From: an uncultured Lachnoclostridium sp.
Lineage (GTDB): Bacteria > Bacillota > Clostridia > Lachnospirales > Lachnospiraceae
Assembly: GCA_944381625.1 (NCBI GenBank)
Contig: CALWLW010000001.1
Coordinates: 372,001-436,000, forward strand
Length of the DNA stretch: 64,000 bases
Reading direction: 5' to 3'
Shown here: positions 51,001 to 59,800 of the stretch, piece after piece
Layout of the letters: each line of letters opens with the position of its first letter
Position numbering within the stretch: position 1 is the stretch's first letter
Made by a program: the position numbers and the translations under genes
The notes under the pieces: generated by a model
Database searches by the model: none
The model's input: only the letters and a program-made list of their open reading frames with translations
What the model was told of the DNA's origin: nothing

Positions 51001-53748
51001 GTAGGCGGTGGCCGACACGCTGCCGGGTTCCCGGGTAATGTAAGTAATGGCATACTCCTGAATCGCGCTGTCCATCACGCCGCTGTCTTCAGACACCGTC
51101 CTCACATAGAGATACGCCCTTCCATTCAGGGGCACGGACTGTCCCTCTGTCCATTCTGACCAGTAGGTATCGGGAACACTGTCCAGCTTCCGGCTGCTCA
51201 GATAATACTGGAACGTGCCGCCGGATTCTCCCGCCGCAGACACCGCGGTGATGCTGTCCTCTCCGGGCACTGCGCCGGTGATGGGCAGGCCGCTCTCCAG
51301 GGTCACCTGGGGCGGGGTAAGCTTCCTGTACCGTATTTCTGTGGGAGCATTTCCGTTCACTGTCCTTCCGTCCGCCAGCGCCCAGGCATAAATCACTGCA
51401 TTGTTCTCATATTCATCCCGGCTGACCTCAACCGGCCCGTCGTAATACTCCACTTCCGCCGGGCACTTATACCACAGGTTGTTCACCCGCACATACTGTC
51501 CGTCATTGGCTCCATCTTCATAATAGATGGACACCGCCGCCGTACCGTTGGTCCGGCTGTCCAGCTGCGTCCGAAGCGCCGGATCGGCCACTTTATCGAA
51601 CACTGCGCTCTGCTGGGTCCGGCTGTAGAAGATCAGGCCGCCGGATTCTCTGGTCTTCAGTTCCACCGAATCCGTATATTCCTCTCCCACCGCCGTACCT
51701 GCGGACAGGGACGCCGTGACACCGGAAGGCGGTTCTTCCATATAACTCAGCCGGTAAGCCCGGATTCCGCTTCCCACATGAACCGTCTCTCCCGCTTCCG
51801 CAATTTCAGGGATAAGGCGCAGATAAAGATATGAACTCCCGTCGTCTGCCGATACTGCCTTCCCATCCCATTTCGTCCAGGGAATGGAATCCAGTTTCGC
51901 ATCCAGATTCTCCGCACTCAGGCAGTACTGAACAACTGTGCCTTCCGCAGCGCCTGAAAAGGACAATGCATCATCTTTGGGGATTGCTTCCTGTTCCGGA
52001 TCCTTACCGCTCTCCAGCTGCAGGACAGGAGCCTCTAGCTTCACAAAAGTATAGCTGCTGCCGTCCGCATTTACCGTGCAGCCGTCTCGCACCGCCAGAG
52101 CTGAAAGGGACATGCGTCCGTCCGTGTAGGCGGCGGAGATGCTGTCCGAATACTGGCTCACTCCGGTTCCTGCGTTATACCACAGGTTGTTTACCCGCAC
52201 ATACAGATTCCCGTCCGTACCTTCCTTGAAGACGACGCCGCTGTCCGGTTGCCCGTCATCCAGATTCAATCGGATCCGGTCCCCATAGGACACTTTGCTC
52301 AGTGTGAGCGCTTCTCCTCCTGTTCGACAGAGGATCTCTGATCCTGCCTTATCTGCTGCAAGAGAAATGATATCTCCCGGATAGCCTTCCTCTGTCTCCA
52401 GGGCTGTACCCGCCTTGGCGCTTGCCGTCACATTCCCCGGCGATTCTGTTATATAGCTGATCGGATACTCCTTGACATCTCCCCCAAGGTATACCTTATC
52501 CGTTCCCCGCCATTCACCGGGTACCACTCGGGTATACAGATACGCCGCCCCGTTCAGCGGGATCTCGCCGCCTTCGGTAAAATCCTGCCAGTCCCCCGTA
52601 TCCAGATCCCCATCCGAAAGTTCTGTACTGCTGAGCAGATATTGCAATGTTCCATTCGCATATTCTTCTTTGATACCTTCGTTCCCGTCCGGAACGTTCA
52701 GGCCGGTCAATACATCGTCAGGGGATACGTTGGTCTTTGTCCCCTCGGAGAGCACAGTCCTGCTTTCCAGCACCGGCTCCGGTGCTTCCAGTTCTTCGCC
52801 CGCGTAATCCAGTTCATAGCTGTAGGTCTGAAACAGAGCCAGGTCGTAGTGCCACTTATGTGTTCCTCCCCCATCATTACGGGTCAAAGTAAAATTAAAA
52901 TCCACATAAGATACCGTCAGCATATCGATACGTGCGGCGTTACTGAAATCCTCCTTTTCTGTCTGAGCAAAAGTTTCATCAGTCTTATATTCAAGTTCAG
53001 GTACGTCTCCCAGCACTGTCTCTACCGCACTTTGGTAGGCAGTCCCTCCCTCGTCTACCTTGGTCATAAGTGAACCCACCGAATATCTTTCCCCGTTTGC
53101 TCCGATTCCTTCGACTGTTCCGCCTACATCTTCGGCGAATTGTCCTTTCACGCTCTCAAATAATCCATTAAAACTGGGGTCAGCCATTGTATCTTTCACA
53201 AGCTTATAATATGTCGCATATGACACAACATCCATGGATACATCGGACACCTTACTGGGACTGCCATTCATATTAATCCCCCACTTTGACCAATCATACT
53301 CCACCGTCGGTCGGGCGTCTTCCAGGGTAAGCGTCATATCTCCGACATCTTCCTTTTTAATCGGGAGCTTCAATGTAAATGTCCGGTTCTCCTGCGTATT
53401 GTAACCTGCCCCCGTGTCCCCGCTGATCTCTATGATCTCCATGTCCTCCATCATTCCGCCGCCCATATCCTGCAGAAGAGAAATTTCACCCGCATTCAGG
53501 GATTGTTTGATGGAAAGATTCTGGAACATTGTGATCCATACATCTATGCCGTCTGCGCAACTCCAAAGTCTGTTATCATAGTCTTCCGTTTTCCAGACCG
53601 GCGACCCGCCCGCCGCCAGGCTTTCCCCGCTGTCCAAGAGGCCATATACCAGCGCGGCAGCCAGCACCAGGCAGAGTGTACCTGTCAGGAACTGTCTCTG
53701 CCGCTTTCCCATATGAAGTTTTCCTCTCAGACGGTTTTTGTTCCTCAT
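48025..53748 (-). CDS. Giant membrane-anchored protein with chitobiase-C-like repeats (1907 aa)
   Basis: An N-terminal signal/anchor (RQFLTGTLCLVLAAALVYGL) is followed by a unique domain to about residue 330, a region of diverged beta repeats, and about seven well-formed CHB_HEX_C-type domains near residues 1060-1700 (marks FYTLDGTEP, YYTTDGSDP, YYRTDGVEP). A conserved terminal domain (YDVKLLEDGEEVQPSGEIEI, TDHLSVYSIAA) leads to a C-terminal helix (WTAVTYTAAVALAGAGIFLL) and a basic tail. There is no LPXTG or SLH motif, so it should be anchored by membrane helices. The catalytic part of hexosaminidases is absent; the repeats are probably structural or ligand-binding. A second start, ATG 53712 behind AGAGGA, is equally likely. 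Confidence 0.85.
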   Translation of the reverse strand: MRNKNRLRGKLHMGKRQRQFLTGTLCLVLAAALVYGLLDSGESLAAGGSPVWKTEDYDNRLWSCADGIDVWITMFQNLSIKQSLNAGEISLLQDMGGGMMEDMEIIEISGDTGAGYNTQENRTFTLKLPIKKEDVGDMTLTLEDARPTVEYDWSKWGINMNGSPSKVSDVSMDVVSYATYYKLVKDTMADPSFNGLFESVKGQFAEDVGGTVEGIGANGERYSVGSLMTKVDEGGTAYQSAVETVLGDVPELEYKTDETFAQTEKEDFSNAARIDMLTVSYVDFNFTLTRNDGGGTHKWHYDLALFQTYSYELDYAGEELEAPEPVLESRTVLSEGTKTNVSPDDVLTGLNVPDGNEGIKEEYANGTLQYLLSSTELSDGDLDTGDWQDFTEGGEIPLNGAAYLYTRVVPGEWRGTDKVYLGGDVKEYPISYITESPGNVTASAKAGTALETEEGYPGDIISLAADKAGSEILCRTGGEALTLSKVSYGDRIRLNLDDGQPDSGVVFKEGTDGNLYVRVNNLWYNAGTGVSQYSDSISAAYTDGRMSLSALAVRDGCTVNADGSSYTFVKLEAPVLQLESGKDPEQEAIPKDDALSFSGAAEGTVVQYCLSAENLDAKLDSIPWTKWDGKAVSADDGSSYLYLRLIPEIAEAGETVHVGSGIRAYRLSYMEEPPSGVTASLSAGTAVGEEYTDSVELKTRESGGLIFYSRTQQSAVFDKVADPALRTQLDSRTNGTAAVSIYYEDGANDGQYVRVNNLWYKCPAEVEYYDGPVEVSRDEYENNAVIYAWALADGRTVNGNAPTEIRYRKLTPPQVTLESGLPITGAVPGEDSITAVSAAGESGGTFQYYLSSRKLDSVPDTYWSEWTEGQSVPLNGRAYLYVRTVSEDSGVMDSAIQEYAITYITREPGSVSATAYAGGEIVSDGIDYNDEIELIELNVEEQTGDVLIFYTLNAGNPSFAKVPYEKRQELGLDSQYAGSLGSAVLDGVRYVKVNNLWYECGADTQLYEERIQVDESIYENNYLTVNAQALENGCLISTPDRFSYSLTLRDQVEAPTATPAGGSTVSMGDQINLFCGTSGSRIFYTVNGSAPVFNIRGAELMLGENTYEFTDSPIVIGEDFAEYGSSATITVQAARFQEYNGTLSRVMQDSPLVRFTYQVDSQSSVGAVTSVPATSTDQRTEVQEGSRIHLYSSTEGAVIFYTLDGTEPVFDQDTLEPGNASTYEYNASQGITVPEIGDTSLFTVTAVAYREGLALSEISRLIFQYPSAVSAPYASPSAGSVTEDTQVTLRTATDGAVIYYEIAYGNDTPEDPTEDSSVYDASSPFIITRKTTIKAFAVKDRMESAVVTFTYDVSEKLSAPEPSIASGSVVASGTVISLEADSGATIYYTTDGSDPKASDNSKVLVGDRVSVTGKAGDVFVIRTYAARNGYSDSETGYYSYSISSYDGGIYADTESGSTVKNGDVVQLNTDVSDAVIYYTTDGTTPTQNSASGSAVVINGDPGQNVIVMAIAVAEGTERSISSATFTYTIMDRLAAPSASVPDGAVFTEEGQVVLTAETGRIYYTTDGADPSTASTLYKDPIVIDTSVQIKAIAVAEDYEQSSISSFSYGFADQVEAPTASYASGELEMGTTVTFASATEGATIYYRTDGVEPDTDDIQSLQVYTGPVTVNKATNFKVIAVKDKMRDSRVLNVGYTVREPEAPKVEDTEETQMVTGSGGRLQSRRSFADTQSGPSFTDMVLRNAVYGVVVSAGEGSLSENAQLQVERTQVTETTENMVRQTLSDNYGIVASYDVKLLEDGEEVQPSGEIEIGLPIPVEYENSLIRVVHVQEDGSVELFATRRSGGVAYVMTDHLSVYSIAAPVEFQEGQRQFPWTAVTYTAAVALAGAGIFLLYRSKKMKREGRGQDE

Positions 53749-53823
53749 CCTAATAAGCCTGCCTCTCTGTATGTCATGGTAGCATACTTCCTCCAGGTCA
53801 TCATTACTCGTTCGGGTAGTCTT

Positions 53824-56800
53824 TTATCTGCTGTTCTTATCTCTCTTATATTTCTTCCATTTCTGCCGGATCAGGTAGCCGGCTCCCAGCACCGCGATGA
53901 TCCCTGCCGCCCCTTCCAGGATCAGCAGATATGGGAAGGTCCTGTCCGTGCTCTCCGGCGCTTCAAGACCCACTACTGCGTAATGGCTGAAATGATCGGT
54001 GCGGCCGTAGATCATGCCTCCGCTCCTTCTGGTCTCCAGCCGAGACACTTTATTCCCGCTGTCCACATAGATCAGCGTCACCGCCGCGTTCTCATAGCCT
54101 TCCGGCACCGGCACCCCGATCTCCACTTCCCCGTCGGGCTGTACCACTGTCCCGCCCCGCATCAGACGGATATCGTAAGACCCCAGGATGGTATACTCAT
54201 CTCCGAACACCTTCTTCACATTGTTCAGCGCTTCCGACGCGTATTCCTTTTCCTCTGTCACCAGTACCACGCCGTCCGGGACGCTCTCCCGGTCGAAGCT
54301 TACCTCCGTGCCGCAGGTCTTCTCCTGCAGCGTCCGCCGTCCATAGGTCGATGTCTCAGCCTCTCCTGTCCGTTCCAGCGCGGAAGCGTCCGTATCGTGA
54401 AGCCCTTCCGCGGCCAGGCGTTCTTCCTCCGCCCGCTTCATCTCCACCGCCGGTATGGTCTCCACCGTATAATTAAACTCCGATACCTCCGACAGCTGCA
54501 GGTCCTCCCGGTACGCGGCCGCCTTGATGGTGACCGTGCGGTTGATCGTGATCCCTTCCTCCGTGAAGAGCTGCAGATCCTCCAGATTATCCGGATCCGG
54601 CTCTGTCCCGTCGGTGGTGTAATAGATATCGGCGTCCGCCGTCTCCGTACTCAGCACCAGCACCGTGCCCGGCTCCAACAGTGCGCCGTCCTTCTGGGAG
54701 GCTGTCGGCGCGGCCGCCTTTGCCGCCGCCGTATACTGGAACACGGCCACCTCACTGCTCTCCCCATCCTCCGACACCGCGATGGCTTTCAGTTCCGTCG
54801 TCCGGTTGATGAGGATGGGCTCCGCGTAAAGGCTGGAACTCTCCGTGGGGGTAGTGCCGTCGGTAGTGTAATAGATCTTATCCACCGATGAACTCAGTTC
54901 CACCCGGGCCGCCACCGTCAGCACCCCGCCGGAGGGAGAGGCATTGGGAGCCGCCGGTTTTTCCTTGATCCGGTAGGTAAAGGTGGCTACCGTCCCCGCT
55001 TCGCCGTCCACCACGGCCACGGCCTTCACTGTGAAGGTGCTTCCCGCGGCGCCGTCCACCGTCACCACCGTGCCGGCAATCCCGTAATCCGCCGGCGAAG
55101 AACCGTCCGTTGTATAATAAATTTCCGCGTCCGTCACATCCGTCATCAGGTTGATCTTGGAACCGTTGGACACCAGGCTTCCGCTGGCAACGTCCGCCGT
55201 CACGCCGGACACGCTCTGGCTGATCTGATAAGTGAAAGTCACCACCTCGCTGGGCGATTTCCCTTCTTTCCTGGCATATGCCCGGATGGTGATCTGAGAT
55301 CCGGGCGTACCGTCCAGAACCAGGCTGTCCCCTGCGATCACCGCCGTATTGGAGCTGTCCAGAGGATCGCTGCCGTCGGTGGTATAATAGATGGAAGCCC
55401 CGCCGGACGCGCTCAGCGTCAGCCTGGTCCCTCTGGATACCATGGCGCCGCTGGCGATGGACGCTTCCGGCGCCGACAGCTGATCCATGGTGCTGTATGT
55501 AAAGGTCGCCACCGGACTGCTCACGCCGTCCTTCACCGCGAACGCTTTGATGACCGTAGCTCCCCGGACCACAATGGGCTGGGACTCTTCAAACAGCGCG
55601 CTGGATATGGTGGGATCTGCCAGCGTCCCGCCGTCGTAAGCCACCGTATAATAAATGTCCGCGCCCTCGGTGCGGTTTCTCAGGATAATCTCGGTTCCCT
55701 CATCCACCGCCCCGGAAGGAATATTTACATAGGGGCTCTGTACACCATCCGGATACGCGTAGACAAACTGTGCTTCCGGACTTGCTCCCAGATCGGGATG
55801 CACCGCCACCGCGCGGATGGTGAAGAATCCGCTTCCGTCCTCCGGCATGGCGATGCCCGTGCCCGCACCGTACAGCATCGTGCTGTTCCCGGACGCCTGC
55901 CAGCTTCCGTCATCCTTCTGCATCACCTGGGGTGCCGAACCGTCCGTCGTATAATAGATGGAAGCTCCTCTGGTGGTGGTAGACAGCAGGATCTTATCGC
56001 CGGGGATCACCGTCGTCGGGGCATCCGAAGAGGTGGACGGCGTCGCCGTGGGCGCCTGGGCCAGAGCCTGGTCCGCCACTTCAAACACAAACTGGACGGT
56101 CTCACTGTCCTTCATCTCTTTCCTGGTGTGGTCAGAATTCCACTTTACGGTCTTGATGCTGACCACAAACTGATTTCCATAACCGGCGTCCACCAGGATC
56201 CCGGTATCGCTGTCGTACAGGCGGGTCCCCGTCGCCGGATCCTCCTGATCCGAAACCGTCCCGCTGCCGATCACATAATACAGTTCCGCGCCCGGCGTCA
56301 AAGTCGTGAAAGAAAGATAAGTATCTTTCTCTACCTGGGCGATCTCCGCCTCGGAGCCACCCGGATAAAAACGGGTGGGAAGGGTGGATTCCGGAGCCGC
56401 CGCCTGGGTCGTGGGCTGTACGCTGTAAATATAGCTGACGCATGCTCCCGGTTCCAGCCCTTCACCCAACACCAGGGTATGCACATACTGGGTCACCGCG
56501 GTCTCCGTCTCGTTATACAGCACCAGCGATCCATCATCATAGGCTTTCACGCCTTCCTGAGCGGTATAATACCAGCGGCTGCCAATCTTATAGTAATGGC
56601 CGTCTTCCGTCAGTCCTGCGGTGCTTCCGCTCACCCTCTCCAGGGAAATACTGGTTGAAGAGGAATTGTTGACCAGGTAAAGGATCCGGGCCTCTTCCGA
56701 GGAAGCGTCCAGATAAACCGCTGTTCCCGATGACACAGACGCTCCCGACACATCTCCGGTCTCCGCCACCGTACCGGTGCGGGGCGAAGCCTCCGCGCTT

Positions 56801-59800
56801 CCGCTGTCGTCCGCATAGGTATAAATTTCTTCGGAGATTGCTCCATAAAGATCATCCCCTCCGTCGCTGCCCTTCATTCTGGTATAGACATAACAGAAAG
56901 CCGCTCCGCCCGAAGCAGGTATGGTCACCGGATCAGCCGCATGATACCCCGTCCAGGACGTCCAGGACGCCGAATAAAGGTCCCCACCGGACAGCTGAAC
57001 ATTGGAAATCACATACTGCAGCTCCGTCAACGCGGAGGATCCGTCCAGATCAAACAGTACCACGTCTCCCTGGGCCACCTGACGGTCCGTAATCTCGGTT
57101 CCTGAACTCCCGTCATAATCATAATACAATCTGACAGAGCCTCCCGACGGCGTATCCACGGTAAAGCTTCCAAAACAAAAGATGGTATCCGGATAGTTTT
57201 CTTTGCTTACCTTCAGGTACAGATAATTCTCTCCGCTTAAATCCTCCGGAATCCGAAAAGAAACCCGGCATTCTTCCCATAAGACGCTGTAAACGGTATC
57301 AAACGCTTCCGCATCCACGGTCACTTTGCCGCTGTCCGAATCTTCCCACGTGATACTGGCCCCATCGTCCGGTCCCATCGCCGACATAAAGAATGCATAG
57401 GTACATCCGTCCACCGTATTGCTCAGGTTCATGGCAGAACCTGCTTCGTAAATGCCGCCGTCCGCAAAATTCATGTGTATGGGATTGCCAGATTCATCGT
57501 AATACATATCGCTGCTTACGACAGGACCTGGCAGCGGCTCCCTGTCTGCCGCCGTATAGACCCCGGACTCCAGTTCCTCATATATTTTTCCATTCAGAGT
57601 CGGAACTGCCGTCACCTGTATCTCATTTCCTGTAAATTCAAATTCTGCAGTGCTGCTTTGTATGTTTACTTTTTCCTGTGTCGCACCGTCATATATTTCG
57701 ACAGTTCCCTGGAGTCCTGAAACGAGCCTCAGCCGGATATAATCCGTCAAAGAGCCGTCGTCCGCGCGCGCAATACTCCAGGGATCATCTCCATGTGTAA
57801 ACACCGGCGCATCGCCTGTATAGGGATATACCCGCATATAGCTTCCGTCCGTCAGGGCATAATCCTCCACATAATGGTAACTGCCGTCCGTGGCGTAAGC
57901 ATGGACCGGATCATAGTATCCGCTCATCCCCAGATCCCAGAGGTATCCATCCTTTCCTTCCGTATAATAGGATGTTCCTTCCTGATCCTCCAGTTGTTTC
58001 CGGGCACGATAAACGGAGCGGTAAGTCAGCTCCCTGCCTTCCGCCTGAGCAATGCTCAGTTCCACCGTATTTTCACTGATATTTGCCGGATCTGTAAGCA
58101 GGAAAACGTCTGATCCGTCTATTACCAGCCACCTCAGGTCAAAAGACTCCTCCTTCTGCTCCGCGGATGTGTAATATGAGAATGTTTTCCATTCCGTCCA
58201 CCCGGTGTCCGGCTTTGCATCCGCGCCGTAACCGCCGTCATCCACAGTGACGGCTCCCAGATCTGCAGGCCCAGACGCCGCTTCCGCGATCACCCGGCTT
58301 ATCTGCGGATACGCTCCGTCCGCTTTTGCCGCCGCCAGCCCGGTGACGACATTATTAGCGCTGGATATGTTTCCTTTTAAATATACGTCGCTCATGTTGG
58401 ATGCACCGGCCCGTCCGGCCACGCAGCCTGCCGCCATCTCCATGTCGTTTGTAACCGCCTGAGTGTCAGGCACAGCCGCGGCCGACGCGTTCAGATCCAC
58501 ATCCTGCCGGATCTCTTCCATCGTTCCGTATGAAGAGCCCGCGAATATACCGGTATAAAGGTGGTTTCCCGCATAGATGCTCGCCCCGGTCTTGGTGACG
58601 GTGGGATCCTCAGGATCTCCGGTGGGCGGCAGATCCACACCCTGTCCAAGGGTGTAATTTTCCCCCAGATATTCATAAGTCGTAATGTCTGTACTTGTTA
58701 TCGTCTTGTAGGTGATTGGAAGTTTCATCTCTGCATTTGCAGCTGCATTTCCATCACTTATATTAATTGTTTGAGTTAACTCCACCACTTTACCGGCTTC
58801 GATAATCTGGCCTGTAATGCGCTCTGTCTCCGCCGCTCCGGACGACAAATATCCATCATCGTACCAGACAGACGTACTGTCCTCCTCTGGCCATTTCTCC
58901 AGATCCGTTGTGATTAGTACCGGAGTATTGCCGTTATTGGTAAGGGTCAGAGTATAGGTCACTGAACCACTATCCACCACATGATCAACATCCCTTTTCA
59001 GTTCTGCTTTGACCACAGAATCATTCCCTGTATTGGCACTGGAAGAAGACTGAGAACCGTAGACAACCGTGTTGACATCCGCTGTCTTTGCAGCGACAAC
59101 TTTATCTGTATCCGTAACAGTACCCTGGAAGAAGGTTCCTACAGTTTCCTGGGACGAAGACAGAGACACCGTCCGGGTATAGGTGACTTCAGCAGGTTTT
59201 TTGGACGAGGGCACTGTAACGGTTGTTCCAGTTACAGGTGTGCTGCCGCTTTCAGATATGTCTCCACTCCAGGTTCCGCTTTCAGACGCGGAAAGCTTCG
59301 CCTCTTTTCCTAGGGAGTTAGTAATCTCCAGTGTATACGTAATCGTGGCTGTCTCTGAATCTGCAGCCGATGTACCTGTTGTCGCAAAAGCGGGCGCACT
59401 GGCTGTCAGCGTCAACAGACCGATTGAAATTTCGCTGTTTTTCGCCTCAGCTCCAGTAACAGGTGCCTGATCCACCAGCGTTGTGGACAGCATCTCTGTT
59501 TCTGCGTTCAGCACTGTGCCGTCAGTACCCGTTGAAGAAATCATAAACTTCATTTCAGCAGGTGAGGAAATCGACCCAGGGGACGAAAGCGTATATGTGT
59601 AGGTGTAAGTCAGATCCTGAGCTGAGCTGGCCGAGGATATGTTCACCGTATCCTCCTGTGTTTCCGTACCGCCGAAGGACGGTTTCCAGCTTCCGTTCCC
59701 GCTCATCCCCGTTGCCGGAACTGCTGTCAATGTCGCACCTTTTCCAGCCGGCACGGTGACAGTTACTGTATAGCTGAGGGCAGCTGAACTGGAAGTCTGG